DNA of 40,815 bases from an uncultured Eubacteriales bacterium (GTDB lineage: Bacteria > Bacillota > Clostridia > Oscillospirales > Oscillospiraceae): positions 1 through 40,815 of the forward strand of contig ONPF01000016.1 in NCBI GenBank assembly GCA_900319635.1, written 5' to 3'. A program made the translations under genes and the position numbers. Positions within the stretch are counted from its first letter, which is position 1; every line of letters starts with the position of its first letter. Below the pieces are notes generated by a model. It was given only the letters and a program-made list of their open reading frames with translations, did no database searches and was not told where the DNA came from. Of this stretch, positions 22,801 through 31,021 are shown piece after piece.

Positions 22801-23890
22801 CGTGGATGCCGGTGAGCTCCACGATGTTGGCCGGGATGGGCATGTGGGGGTTTACGAAGGTGTTGAAGGTCTCCTTGATCTCGCCCCCGGAAAAGATCAC
22901 CGCGCCGATCTCGGTCATGCGGTCATCCTTGGCGTTAAGGCCGGTGGTCTCGATATCGAAGGCCACGAACTCCGTGTCCAGCGGGAGCTTGGACTTGCCC
23001 ATGACGGCGGAGTTGCCGTCCATATCGTTATAGTAGTAGGCCTCCATGCCGTAGATGATCTTGACGCCGTGCTTTTTTCCCGCCTTCCACATGTCCGGGA
23101 AGGCCTGGGCCACGCCGTGATCCGTCACGGCGATGGCGGGCATGCCCCAGTAGGCCGCGCGCTTGACGATGGCGGCGGGGTCGGTGAGGGCGTCCAGGGC
23201 GGAGAAGCGGGTGTGCATGTGCAGCTCCACCCGTTTTTCCGGGGCGTTGTCCGGGCGGACGAACTTCTTGCCCTTCATGATGTTCCGGGGCTCCAGGATC
23301 ATATCGTCGTCGTACTTGGACCAGACGATCTCACCCTGGACGATCAGGTGATCCCCGGGGGCGACGGCGGCGAGGATGCTGTGGTCGTCCTCCGAGCGCA
23401 GGAAGCGGGACACCCGCACGGAGTTGGTGCGGTCGGTGAGGTCGAAGCCCAGCACGGCGCCGCCGTTTTTGGTGGTGCGGCTGGAGACGGCCACCACGTC
23501 CCCCTCCACGGTGACCCGGCCGGATTCCAGGTTCAGGGTGCTCATGGGGACGCTCTTTTGCTTGATGGCCCGGCCGAAGAGCACGTCGCCGTGCGGTACG
23601 AAGGAACCGGCGGGGCCGGGCGCCATGGCGGCGGTGCTGGATTTCACCGTCCGGGGATAGTCCGGCTCGATGCCCACGCCCTCCAGGGCGTAGTCCTGCT
23701 TGAGCCGCTCGGTTAATGTAGTTATGTCAACCATTGAGGGCATGGCGGCGAAGCGGGCGGAGACGGTCATACTCCGCTCCTGCAGGTCGATCTGCACGTC
23801 GGTGACGAAGGCCTTGTCCAGCCCGCCCGCCATGCTTCTGAGATCCGCGCAGCCGGGGAATATGGTCAAAAATGGGGTAAAATCAGGCAT
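19889..23890 (-). CDS. polC: DNA polymerase III alpha subunit, PolC type
   Basis: 1333-residue replicative polymerase of low-GC-type Gram-positives. In order: an N-terminal domain; an OB fold (about 120-205, VTVEGDVVAVSSRTTKNGG); a PHP domain (from 222, HMHTRFSALDALTDP, VTDHG); an inserted proofreading exonuclease (308-470, FVAFDIETTGL, LIAHNAHFDVGF); a zinc-binding group (C795, C798, C820, C823); and the palm catalytic PDIDLNFSGEYQ (D850, D852). A C-terminal SQISLFEL is a clamp-binding-like motif at the very end of the protein. ATG 23890 is used because GGGAGG precedes it; the longer frame upstream is translated repeat DNA. It follows ispG on the same strand after a 241-base gap holding a repeat. 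Confidence 0.95.
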   Translation of the reverse strand: MPDFTPFLTIFPGCADLRSMAGGLDKAFVTDVQIDLQERSMTVSARFAAMPSMVDITTLTERLKQDYALEGVGIEPDYPRTVKSSTAAMAPGPAGSFVPHGDVLFGRAIKQKSVPMSTLNLESGRVTVEGDVVAVSSRTTKNGGAVLGFDLTDRTNSVRVSRFLRSEDDHSILAAVAPGDHLIVQGEIVWSKYDDDMILEPRNIMKGKKFVRPDNAPEKRVELHMHTRFSALDALTDPAAIVKRAAYWGMPAIAVTDHGVAQAFPDMWKAGKKHGVKIIYGMEAYYYNDMDGNSAVMGKSKLPLDTEFVAFDIETTGLNAKDDRMTEIGAVIFSGGEIKETFNTFVNPHMPIPANIVELTGIHDSDVADAPEEKEAMEAFLRFAGDRPLIAHNAHFDVGFMTAACLRQGIRFSPVFLDTLALSQALLPELKRFKLDIVSNHLQLPQFNHHRASDDALVVARIMDKFLPMLRQQGAKTVDDIETVYHTLRRTDVAKTTHMVLLVKNRKGLKNLYEMISQSYLKYYHRTPNIPKSLLQQHREGILVGSACGMGELYGAVMRGEPEKELKKIASLYDYLEIQPICNNGFLVDNGRVKDVTVLQDYNRTILELGRKLNKPVIAASDVHFLDPEDEQYRKILQAAKKFSDADRDCPIFFRNTEEMLAEFQYLGEETAKEVVITNTRAIADQVEEIELLPKELFPPRIENSAQQLRDLVYGKMHRIYGENPPEIVQSRVDTELNTILDHNYDVIYMSAQKLVQNSLEHGYLVGSRGSVGSSIVAYMSGITEVNSLPPHYVCPKCCHSEFITDGSYGCGADMPEKDCPDCGTRMNREGFDIPFETFLGFPGNEKTPDIDLNFSGEYQAKAHKYTEVLFGSDHVFRAGTIGTLAEKTAYGYVKKYLEERGIQATKAEENRLALGLVGIKRTTGQHPGGLVVIPQDMDVTDFCPVQHPADDPNSDIITTHFEYHCMEANLLKLDELGHDDPTMIRMMEDMTGVDAKTISLSDPETMSIFTSPAALGLPDDDPIIGKTGSIGVPEFGTPFTRQMLVDTQPHAFDTLVRLSGFSHGTDVWAGNIHDLIVNGVADVNQTIGCRDDIMIYLIQKGMAPALAFKTMEAVRKGKVKKSGEFPGDAEEQMKAMGVPDWWIESARKIAYLFPKAHAVAYVMMAFRIAWFKVHKPIAFYSAYFYRRSQKGGFDAGMMCTGTDAVRRKINDMHRRSDLSANEEDLLVTLEAVYEFNMRGFSFAPIDLYKSDAFKFLPVGEKQLRPPFVSVAGLGETAAEDLARVGREGRQFISIEELSAACPKVSQTHLETLKAMGALGDMPDSSQISLFEL

Positions 23891-23984
23891 AGGGTTCCTC
23901 CCGTTGGTCGGAAAATGAAGACGGTTGACGCCGAATGAAGGAATGAAGTTCAGCTTCGCTTCATGAAGAAATGATGGTGTGCCG

Positions 23985-24128
23985 CGAAGCGGCACGGATT
24001 GGAATCCCCCTATCGGCCTTCGGCCACTTCCCCCAGAAAGGGGGAAGCAAGCACGTCGCTGTCTCTTGCCTCCCCCTATGGGGGAGGTGTCGAGGGAGCG
24101 AAGCGAGCGAGACGGAAGGGGTTTCATT
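23985..24128. repeat. Composite palindromic repeat between ispG and polC
   Basis: Successive hairpins: GCCGC/GCGGC, GGCC/GGCC, CTTCCCCC/GGGGGAAG and CCTCCCCC/GGGGGAGG, followed by GAGCGAAGCGAGCGAGAC. This type of block is common between genes in gut Clostridia (from memory). No gene is seen. The remaining bases up to the polC start (23891-23984) show no clear promoter. Confidence 0.6.
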
Positions 24129-24131
24129 CTT

Positions 24132-25184
24132 TCACTCTTTTTGGATCAGCTCCATCAGCCGATCCAGCAGCTGGTCGTAGTCGTAGGTGCCGATGACCTG
24201 CCCTTTTTTGAACAGCAGGCCCTTATCCTTGCCGCCGGCGATGCCGAAGTCGGCCTCCCGGGCCTCCCCCGGGCCGTTCACCACGCAGCCCATGACGGCC
24301 ACGGTGATGTCCTTGTCCAGATTCCGGACCAGGGGCTCCACCCGCTCGGCCAGGCCGATGAGGTCGATCTCCGTCCGCCCGCAGGTGGGGCAGGAGACGA
24401 ATTTGACCCCGCCCTTCCGCAGGCCGGCGGCCTTCAGGATGGCGATGCCCGCCGTGACCTCCTTCACCGGGTCTGCGGTGAGGGAGACGCGGATGGTGTC
24501 CCCGATGCCCTCGGAGAGCAGGGCGCCGATGCCCACGGCGGACTGGATGGTGCCGTTCCACTCGGTGCCCGTCTCGGTGACGCCCAGGTGCAGGGGGTAG
24601 GGGAAAACCTCCGCCGCCATGCGGTAGGCCGCGATGGTCAGCGGCACCGTGGAGGATTTGAGACTTAGGGCAATATCCTCAAAGCCGAAGCGGGTCAGAA
24701 GCTCCACGTGGCCTCTGGCGCTCTCCACCATGGCCTCCGGGCAGGGGTGGCCGTACTTTTCCAGCAGGGGCTTTTCCAGGCTCCCGGCGTTCACACCGAT
24801 GCGGATGGGGATCTGCCGCGCCTTGCAGGCCTCCGCCACCTTGCGCACATTCTCCGCTCCCCCGATGTTGCCGGGGTTGATGCGGATCTTGTCGATCCCC
24901 CGCTCCGCCGCCAGCAGCGCCAGTCGGTAGTCAAAGTGGATGTCCGCCACCAGGGGCACGTCCACCTGCGCCTTGATTTTGTCGATGGCCAGGGCCGCCC
25001 GCTCGTCGGGGATGGCGAGACGCACGATCTCGCAGCCTGCGGCCCGCAGCTCCTTGATCTGCTGCACAGTGGCCTCCACGTCCCAGGTCTTGGTGTTGCA
25101 CATGGACTGGACGGTGACGGGGGCTCCCCCGCCGATCTTCAGCCCGCCCACGCTGATCTGCCGGGTATTCTCTCTTGTATGCAT
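24132..25184 (-). CDS. ispG: 4-hydroxy-3-methylbut-2-en-1-yl diphosphate synthase (flavodoxin/ferredoxin)
   Basis: 350 residues, the usual length for the bacterial enzyme. It converts 2-C-methyl-D-erythritol cyclodiphosphate to HMBPP in the MEP isoprenoid pathway, using a 4Fe-4S cluster. Visible motifs: N-terminal TIM-barrel region with VQSMCNTKTWDVEATV and NPGNIGG; cluster Cys in CPTCGR (C265, C268) and MGC (C300), with the fourth ligand Glu in NGPGEA (E307). The start is ATG 25184, with a weak GGGA upstream; it is preferred because TRQISVGGLKIG follows at the usual distance. It has its own near-consensus promoter right after the tex terminator and may be cotranscribed with polC. Confidence 0.95.
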   Translation of the reverse strand: MHTRENTRQISVGGLKIGGGAPVTVQSMCNTKTWDVEATVQQIKELRAAGCEIVRLAIPDERAALAIDKIKAQVDVPLVADIHFDYRLALLAAERGIDKIRINPGNIGGAENVRKVAEACKARQIPIRIGVNAGSLEKPLLEKYGHPCPEAMVESARGHVELLTRFGFEDIALSLKSSTVPLTIAAYRMAAEVFPYPLHLGVTETGTEWNGTIQSAVGIGALLSEGIGDTIRVSLTADPVKEVTAGIAILKAAGLRKGGVKFVSCPTCGRTEIDLIGLAERVEPLVRNLDKDITVAVMGCVVNGPGEAREADFGIAGGKDKGLLFKKGQVIGTYDYDQLLDRLMELIQKE

Positions 25185-25221
25185 AAGCAAATCCCTGCTT
25201 TCGTTTTTATTCTGAATTGTT

Positions 25222-25250
25222 ATTATATCATGCCTCGCCCCGCTTGGCAA
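25222..25250 (-). promoter_or_regulatory. Promoter of ispG
   Basis: Minus-strand TTGCCA (25245-25250), a 17-base spacer and perfect TATAAT (25222-25227), about 38 bases before the start codon. Confidence 0.75.
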
Positions 25251-25251
25251 C

Positions 25252-25289
25252 GAAGAAAACGCAGGCGGCCTTCCGCCTGCGTTTTCTTC
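25252..25289 (-). terminator. Intrinsic terminator of tex, overlapping its stop codon
   Basis: A perfect 17-bp inverted repeat (25252-25268 with 25273-25289), made of an A-run, a GC core GCAGGCGG and a T-run, with a four-base loop. The tex stop codon (25288-25290) is partly inside the stem. It abuts the -35 box of ispG. Confidence 0.8.
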
Positions 25290-27450
25290 ACTTTGCCTGC
25301 TTGATGGAGAGGCTGATGCGCTTTTTCTTCTCGTCCACGTCCAGGACGAGCACCTGCACCACGTCCCCCACGGTCAGCACCTCCGAGGGGTGCTTCACCC
25401 GGCGCTCTGCGATCTCGGAGATGTGCACCAGGCCGTCCTGATGCACACCGATGTCCACAAAGGCGCCGAAGTCGATGACGTTTCGCACCGTGCCGGTGAG
25501 CTTCATGCCGGGCTTCAGATCGGAGACCGAGAGCACGTCCGTCCGCAGGATGGGCTTCGGCAGACTGTCCCGGATGTCCCGGCCCGGCTTCAGAAGCTCC
25601 GCCACCACGTCGTTCAGGGTGGGAAGGCCGATGCCGAGCTCGGATGCCGCCTTCTCCCGGCCGTAGGCCTTCAGCCGGTCCGGCAGCTCCCGGATGGCGC
25701 CCTTCTTCACATCCGCCAGGGTGTAGCCCGCAAGCTGCAGCAGGCCCTCCGCCGCGGCATAGGACTCCGGGTGCACGGCGGTGTTGTCCAGCACGTTTTT
25801 GCTCTCGGGCACCCGCAGGAAGCCCGCGCACTGCTGAAAGGCCTTGGGCCCCAGCTTCGGCACCTTTTTGATCTGGCTGCGATTGGCGAAGGCGCCGTTT
25901 TCCTCCCGATAGGCCACCAGGTTCTTCGCCGTGGCCGCCGTGAGGCCGGAGACCCGCCGCAGCAGGGAGGGCGAGGCGGTGTTCACGTCCACGCCCACGG
26001 CGTTGACGCAGTCCTCCACCACCGCATCCAGAGCGGCGTCCAGCTCCTTCTCGGGCATGTCGTGCTGATACTGCCCCACGCCGATGGCCTTGGGCTCGAT
26101 CTTCACCAGCTCCGCCAGGGGATCCTGCAGCCGCCGGGCAATGGACACCGCCGAGCGCAGGTTCACGTCGAACTGGGGAAACTCCTCCGCCCCCAGAGGG
26201 CTGGCGGAGTAGACCGAAGCCCCCGCCTCGGAGACGATCATGTAGCTGAGGCTTGCACCCCGCTCGTTCTCCTGATGGATCAGCTCCACCGCCATCTGCT
26301 CGGTCTCCCGGCTGGCGGTGCCGTTGCCGATGGCAATGTGCTCCACGCCCCACCTGCGACACAGGCCGGAGAGCTTCTGGATGGCCTCCCGCTTCTGCCG
26401 CTCGCCGTAGGTGGGATAGACCACCGCCGTGTCCAGCACCCGGCCGGTGCCATCCACCACCGCCACCTTGCAGCCCATGCGGTAGCCGGGATCCAGACCC
26501 ATGGTGACCTTGCCATTCACCGGCGGCTGCATCAGCAGCGGCCGCAGGTTCAGCGCGAACTGGCCGATGGCGCCGGTGTTGGCGCTGTCCGTGAGCTCGC
26601 TGCGCGCCTCCCGCTCCAGAGAGGGGAAGAGCAGCCGGTCATAGGCGTCCAGGGCGGCGGCCTTGATGAAATCCATCGCCTTCGTGCCGGGCATCACCAC
26701 CTGGCGGTACACGGTGGACATGGCCCGGTCGTGCTCCAGCTCCAGCGCGACCTTCAGCAGCTTCTCCTTCTCTCCCCGGTTTAGCGCCAGGATCTGGTAG
26801 CCCTGCAGGCGGGAGATAGGCTGGGAGAAGTCGTAGTACAGCCGGTAGACCGAGTCCTCCTCGGTGGCAGCCTGGGACTTGAGCCGTCCCTCCCGGCCGA
26901 GCTGCTCCCGCAGGCGCTTGCGGAGCGCCGCGTCGTCGCTGATCTCCTCGGCAATGATGTCGGAAGCGCCGGCCAGGGCCTCCTCCACGGTATTGACGCC
27001 CTTTTCCTGGTTTACATAATCCTTTGCCGCCTCCTCCGGCGCCGGGCAGTCCCGAGCCTGGCGATACAGCAGCTCCGCCAGGGGCTCCAGCCCTTTTTCC
27101 TTCGCCACGGTGGCGCGGGTGCGGCGCTTGGGCTTATAGGGGCGGTAGAGATCCTCCAGCTCCGCCAGGGTCCTGGCGGCGGCGATGGCCTTTTGCAGCT
27201 CCTCAGTGAGCTTTCCCTGCTCCTCGATGGCGGAGAGCACCGTCTCCCGCCGCTCCTGCAGGCCCCGCAGGTACTGCAGTCTGGTCTCCAGGGTGCGCAG
27301 GGCGGTGTCGTCCATGGCGCCGTGCTGCTCCTTGCGGTAGCGGGCGATAAAGGGGATGGTGTTCCCCTCGTCCAGCAGGCGGATCACATTCTCGATATAC
27401 TCCGGCCGGGTCTTCAGCTCCTCGGCCAGGATGGCGATGATTTCGTTCAT
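25288..27450 (-). CDS. tex: Tex-family RNA-binding transcription accessory protein
   Basis: 720 residues, typical for Tex. In order: an N-terminal helical region (MNEIIAILAEELKTRPEYIE, YRPYKPKRRTRATVA); a YqgF/RuvX-like domain (MGLDPGYRMGCKVAVVDGTG, HIAIGNGTASRE); helix-hairpin-helix repeats (GVDVNTASPSLLRRVSGL, LGPKAFQQCAGFLRV); and a C-terminal S1 RNA-binding domain (KLTGTVRNVIDFGAFVDIGV). Tex binds nucleic acid and affects transcription and stress or toxin expression in several bacteria; its exact task here is unknown. ATG 27450 has AAGGAGC at six bases. An in-frame extension to 27795 is rejected because it would overlap the feoAB regulatory region. It is transcribed divergently from feoAB. 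Confidence 0.94.
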   Translation of the reverse strand: MNEIIAILAEELKTRPEYIENVIRLLDEGNTIPFIARYRKEQHGAMDDTALRTLETRLQYLRGLQERRETVLSAIEEQGKLTEELQKAIAAARTLAELEDLYRPYKPKRRTRATVAKEKGLEPLAELLYRQARDCPAPEEAAKDYVNQEKGVNTVEEALAGASDIIAEEISDDAALRKRLREQLGREGRLKSQAATEEDSVYRLYYDFSQPISRLQGYQILALNRGEKEKLLKVALELEHDRAMSTVYRQVVMPGTKAMDFIKAAALDAYDRLLFPSLEREARSELTDSANTGAIGQFALNLRPLLMQPPVNGKVTMGLDPGYRMGCKVAVVDGTGRVLDTAVVYPTYGERQKREAIQKLSGLCRRWGVEHIAIGNGTASRETEQMAVELIHQENERGASLSYMIVSEAGASVYSASPLGAEEFPQFDVNLRSAVSIARRLQDPLAELVKIEPKAIGVGQYQHDMPEKELDAALDAVVEDCVNAVGVDVNTASPSLLRRVSGLTAATAKNLVAYREENGAFANRSQIKKVPKLGPKAFQQCAGFLRVPESKNVLDNTAVHPESYAAAEGLLQLAGYTLADVKKGAIRELPDRLKAYGREKAASELGIGLPTLNDVVAELLKPGRDIRDSLPKPILRTDVLSVSDLKPGMKLTGTVRNVIDFGAFVDIGVHQDGLVHISEIAERRVKHPSEVLTVGDVVQVLVLDVDEKKKRISLSIKQAK

Positions 27451-27481
27451 TTCGGCTCCTTCTCTTTGGAAATTCCCGAAT

Positions 27482-27487
27482 AGTATA
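27482..27487 (-). promoter_or_regulatory. Extended -10 element of tex
   Basis: Minus-strand TGCTATACT, about 32 bases before the start codon. The -35 region is poor (GTGGCG-like). Confidence 0.45.
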
Positions 27488-27560
27488 GCACAGTTTCTTT
27501 GCCGCCGCCACTTTTTTCTCCCGGCATGTCGAATTCCGCCCCAAGGGGTCGCGGAGTGTC

Positions 27561-27605
27561 TTGCAGTTTTCTCGGATCTGTGGTAAATTACGTTAGCTAA
27601 CGCAA
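27561..27605 (+). promoter_or_regulatory. feoAB promoter overlapped by a palindromic iron-repressor-like operator
   Basis: TTGCAG (27561-27566), a 17-base spacer and TAAATT (27584-27589) preceded by TGG. A perfect 12-base palindrome CGTTAGCTAACG (27591-27602), extended to TT...AA at 27588-27605, sits on the -10/start region. Its TTANGTTAG...CTAACNNAA shape resembles DtxR/IdeR-type metal-repressor boxes. The regulator is inferred, not seen. Confidence 0.6.
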
Positions 27606-27634
27606 TAATCACACGAAATATGCGGGAGGTCGTT

Positions 27635-29980
27635 ATGACCATTCGAGACTGCAAGCCCGGGCAAAGCGGGCGTATTCTTTCCGTAGGGGGCGAGGGCGCC
27701 CTGCGGCAGCATTTTCTGGATATGGGCGTGATCCCCGGCGCGGCCTTCACCGTGGTGAAGCTGGCGCCCATGGGCGACCCCATGGAGCTGCGCATCCACG
27801 GCTATGAGCTGACCCTGCGTCTCCAGGACGCGGAGAAGATCCAGGCAGAGTCCCTGGACGCTCCGGCGGACGAGGCCAGAGAGGAGCAGCGCCAGCGGGA
27901 GAGCTTTCACCCCGGCCTTGGCGAGGAGGGCAAGTTCCACCCCAAGGGCACCGGCGATCCCCTGCCGGAGACGGAGACGCTGACCTTTGCCCTGGTGGGC
28001 AACCAGAACAGCGGCAAAACCACCCTTTTCAACCAGCTCACCGGCTCCAACCAGCATGTGGGCAACTTCCCCGGCGTCACCGTGGATCGGAAGGACGGCG
28101 TCATCCGCGGCTATCCCAAGACCCTCATCACCGATCTGCCGGGCATCTACTCCATGTCCCCCTACTCCAGCGAGGAGCTGGTCTCCCGGGACTTTGTGCT
28201 GCAGCAGAAGCCCAAGGCCATCATCAATATCGTGGACGCCACCAACATCCAGCGCAACCTCTATCTCACCGTGCAGCTGCTGGAGATGGGCGTGCCCATG
28301 GTGGTGGCGCTCAATATGATGGACGAGATGCGCGGCAACGGCGGCTCCGTAGACGTGAACGCCATGGAGGCGCTGCTGGGGGTGCCGGTGGTGCCCATCT
28401 CGGCGGCCAAGAACCAGGGCGTGGACGAGCTGGTGAAGCACGCGGTCCACATCGCCCGCTATCAGGAGAAGCCCCTGCGCCAGGACTTCTGCGGCGCGGA
28501 GGATGCCGGCGGCGCTGTGCACCGCTGCCTGCACGCGGTGGTGCACCTCATCGAGGATCACGCCCGCCGGGTGGGGCTGCCGGTGCGCTTTGCGGCCAGC
28601 AAGCTCATTGAGGGGGACGAGCTGATCCTCAGGCAGCTGGAGCTGGACGAGAACGAAAAAGAGATGCTGGAGCACATCAAGCTCCAGCTGGAGAAGGAGC
28701 GGGGGCTGGATCCCAGCGCCGCCATGGCGGACATGCGCTTCGCCTTCATAGAAAAAGTCTGCGCCCGCTGCGTGCGCAAGCCCCGGGAGACCCGGGAGCA
28801 TCTGCGCTCTCAGAAGCTGGATCGGATCCTCACGGGCAAATACACGGCTCTGCCCGTCTTCATCGGCATCATGGCGCTGGTCTTTTACCTGACCTTCGCG
28901 GTGATCGGTGCCTGGCTGCAGGATCTGCTGGCCGCCGGGGTGGAGTGGCTCACCGGCTTGGTGGACGGAGCCCTTACCGCCGGGAACGTGAACCCCGCCA
29001 TCCACAGCCTCATCATCGACGGCATCTTCGAGGGCGTGGGCAGCGTCCTGAGCTTCCTGCCCATCATCGTGGTCATGTTCTTCTTCCTCTCCCTGCTGGA
29101 GGACAGCGGCTACATCGCCCGGGTGGCCTTCTTCATGGACAAGCTCCTGCGGAAGATCGGGCTCTCGGGGCGCAGCATCGTGCCCATGCTCATCGGCTTC
29201 GGCTGCACGGTGCCCGCGGTCATGTCCACCCGCACCCTGCCCAGCGAGCGGGACCGGAAGATGACCATCCTGCTGACGCCCTTCATGAGCTGCTCGGCCA
29301 AGCTCCCCATCTACGCCTTCTTCGTCAGCGCCTTCTTTGCAAAATCCGGCTGGCTGGTGATGACGGGGCTCTATCTGCTGGGGATCTGCATTGCGATCCT
29401 GGTGGCGCTGCTCTTTAAGAACACTCTCTTCAAGGGCGAGGCCGTCCCCTTCGTGATGGAGCTGCCCAACTACCGGCTGCCCAGCCCCCGGAGCGTGCTG
29501 CAGCTTCTCTGGGAGAAGGCCAAGGACTTCCTGCAGCGGGCCTTCTCCGTCATCCTCATCGCCACCATCGTGGTCTGGTTCCTGCAGAGCTTCGATCTGC
29601 ACTTCAACCTGGTGGCGGACTCCCATGACAGCATCCTGGCCCTGGTGGCCGGCTGGATCGCCCCGCTGCTCTCCCCCCTGGGGCTGGGGGATTGGCGCAT
29701 CGCCACCTCCCTCATCAGCGGCTTCATGGCCAAGGAGAGCGTGGTCTCCGTGCTGGAGATCCTCTTTGCGGACGGGATTGCCGGCGCGCTGAGTACCCTC
29801 TCCGCCGGGTGCCTGCTGGTGTTCAGCCTGCTCTACACCCCCTGCGTGGCGGCCATCGCCTCCATCCGGCGGGAGCTGGGCCGGGGCTGGGCCGTGGGCG
29901 TGGTGCTCTGGCAGTGCGGCATCGCATGGCTGGCCGCCCTGCTGCTGCGGCTGCTCGGCCTGGCGCTGGGCTGGGGCTGA
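27635..29980 (+). CDS. feoB: Ferrous iron transporter, FeoA-FeoB fusion
   Basis: 781 residues. Residues 1-75 are a FeoA SH3-like domain (GQSGRILSVGGEGALRQHFLDMG). A charged linker follows. The FeoB G-domain has GNQNSGKT (122-129, G1), DLPG (167-170, G3) and LNMMDE (G4), then the helical regulatory region. The membrane part has two Gate-like segments (SLLEDSGYIARVAFFMD and GCTVPAVMSTRT; SCSAKLPIY, with SGFMAKESVVSV later). It imports Fe2+ under anaerobic conditions, driven or gated by nucleotide hydrolysis. ATG 27635 is chosen over 27620 because GGGAGGT lies between them at the right distance. The fusion of FeoA to FeoB is found in a minority of bacteria. A FeoB-associated Cys-rich gene follows after 12 bases. 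Confidence 0.95.
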   Translation: MTIRDCKPGQSGRILSVGGEGALRQHFLDMGVIPGAAFTVVKLAPMGDPMELRIHGYELTLRLQDAEKIQAESLDAPADEAREEQRQRESFHPGLGEEGKFHPKGTGDPLPETETLTFALVGNQNSGKTTLFNQLTGSNQHVGNFPGVTVDRKDGVIRGYPKTLITDLPGIYSMSPYSSEELVSRDFVLQQKPKAIINIVDATNIQRNLYLTVQLLEMGVPMVVALNMMDEMRGNGGSVDVNAMEALLGVPVVPISAAKNQGVDELVKHAVHIARYQEKPLRQDFCGAEDAGGAVHRCLHAVVHLIEDHARRVGLPVRFAASKLIEGDELILRQLELDENEKEMLEHIKLQLEKERGLDPSAAMADMRFAFIEKVCARCVRKPRETREHLRSQKLDRILTGKYTALPVFIGIMALVFYLTFAVIGAWLQDLLAAGVEWLTGLVDGALTAGNVNPAIHSLIIDGIFEGVGSVLSFLPIIVVMFFFLSLLEDSGYIARVAFFMDKLLRKIGLSGRSIVPMLIGFGCTVPAVMSTRTLPSERDRKMTILLTPFMSCSAKLPIYAFFVSAFFAKSGWLVMTGLYLLGICIAILVALLFKNTLFKGEAVPFVMELPNYRLPSPRSVLQLLWEKAKDFLQRAFSVILIATIVVWFLQSFDLHFNLVADSHDSILALVAGWIAPLLSPLGLGDWRIATSLISGFMAKESVVSVLEILFADGIAGALSTLSAGCLLVFSLLYTPCVAAIASIRRELGRGWAVGVVLWQCGIAWLAALLLRLLGLALGWG

Positions 29981-29992
29981 GAGGGCGCGGCC

Positions 29993-30181
29993 ATGGGTAT
30001 TCTCGACTGGGTGCTGCTGGGCGTGATCCTGCTCGCCGCGGCCTTCGCCCTGCGGAAAACGATCCGCTCCAAGGGAAGCTGCAGCTGCGGCGGCAGCTGC
30101 TCCGGCTGCGGCGGCAGCTGCGCAAGCTGCGGGCAGAGCTGTACCTGCGGCAAGGCCGGCAAAACGCCGCCCGAGGGTTGA
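29993..30181 (+). CDS. FeoB-associated Cys-rich membrane protein
   Basis: 62 residues: an N-terminal membrane helix (MGILDWVLLGVILLAAAFAL), a short basic stretch (RKTIRSKG), then a Cys/Gly/Ser-rich tail with CSC, CSGCGG, CASCG and CTC groups, eight cysteines in all. This matches the small FeoB-associated Cys-rich family found behind feoB in Bacillota, thought to act like FeoC, perhaps by handling iron at the inner face; its activity is not established. It lies 12 bases after feoAB and is followed by a terminator, so it is the second gene of the operon. Confidence 0.88.
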   Translation: MGILDWVLLGVILLAAAFALRKTIRSKGSCSCGGSCSGCGGSCASCGQSCTCGKAGKTPPEG

Positions 30182-30196
30182 TCTTCCAGAACATAC

Positions 30197-30223
30197 AAAA
30201 ACCACCCGGTTGGGTGGTTTTTT
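30197..30223 (+). terminator. Intrinsic terminator of the feo operon
   Basis: Stem AAAAACCACCC / GGGTGGTTTTT (30197-30207 with 30212-30222), loop GGTT, six T's. Confidence 0.85.
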
Positions 30224-30258
30224 ATTGGGAAATCACACGCAAAAGAGCACCTGCGGAA

Positions 30259-30900
30259 TCATGATATCGCGCTTTTTCGCTTCAAGTTCAGCGGGCCGCG
30301 GATCGTATCCTCCGTCAGTTTTTCAAGCAGAGCTTCTGCACCGTTCTTGACTTTATAGTCCATTTCAGAACGGTATATGGGAATCACATTATAGAGAATC
30401 AGCTGATCTCCGCTTTCCAAAGTCAAGGGCTCGACGGATTCATCAAAAAAGTCCAGCATAATACCGCACATTTCTGTTTCTTCGGAAAACGGATCGCCAA
30501 AATCGATGTCATGATAGAGCCCAAGCCAGCTTTTTTCGTAATACGGCAGCCTTGCCAAAGACTTTATGACGCGGATCGGCCAGTACCATCTCTCCTCGTT
30601 GGACTTGTAATTCCAGTCCGCAGGCAAACGGATCGCCATCTCCGCCCGATTTCTCTTTCCATAACCGGAGGGTACGGCCATTTTGTACGCACCCATCCCC
30701 ATGGTAAACAATGTATAATAGTTTCTTTCTTTGGTCGGAGGAACCGGAATTACATCAATGTGAAGATCAGGTGAGACAATCTCGTGGATAACTTCAGTAA
30801 ACGCTCCGAACTTCTCTTCGATCATCTTCTCGTATGCCGCTTGATCGTTTTCTGAATAGTAAAACGTCTTGTTTTTCCTGCCAATGTTGAAAATGCCCAT
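30259..30900 (-). CDS. Suppressor-of-fused (SUFU) domain protein
   Basis: 213 residues covering one SUFU domain: IVSPDLHIDVIPVPPTKE, then YYTLFTMGMGAYKMAVP, AEMAIRLPADW and WPIRVIKSLARLPYYEKSW. In bacteria this fold occurs mainly as immunity proteins of polymorphic toxin systems and as uncharacterised single proteins; no toxin gene is next to it here. The DNA is visibly more AT-rich than the flanking genes, with codons such as AAA, GAA and ATA used freely, which suggests acquisition from elsewhere. GGGAG precedes the start. A TATACT at 30953-30958 (minus) may be a -10 box. It is the last of four minus-strand accessory genes. Confidence 0.85.
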   Translation of the reverse strand: MGIFNIGRKNKTFYYSENDQAAYEKMIEEKFGAFTEVIHEIVSPDLHIDVIPVPPTKERNYYTLFTMGMGAYKMAVPSGYGKRNRAEMAIRLPADWNYKSNEERWYWPIRVIKSLARLPYYEKSWLGLYHDIDFGDPFSEETEMCGIMLDFFDESVEPLTLESGDQLILYNVIPIYRSEMDYKVKNGAEALLEKLTEDTIRGPLNLKRKSAIS

Positions 30901-31021
30901 TATTCGCGCTCCCTTCGCAGTCTTTCCTTGTCGCAGTTTTTGGGTCTCTGCCAGTATAACGTTTGAAAACGCAAAAAGGTTTCAGCGGTTTTATCTGTTT
31001 TTTCTGCTGACAGGCGGGACA

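Noticed and set aside
19793-23716. Very long plus-strand open frame (1307 codons) opposite polC
   Set aside because: It is antisense to a fully motif-supported PolC, has a low-complexity His/Gly/Val/Leu composition typical of a GC-rich shadow frame, and has no ribosome binding site.
23891-24127. Upstream extension of polC by 79 codons
   Set aside because: It translates the palindromic repeat, and GGGAGG sits directly before the ATG at 23890.
27451-27795. Upstream extension of tex by 115 codons
   Set aside because: It would cross the feoAB operator and start inside feoAB; AAGGAGC marks the ATG at 27450.
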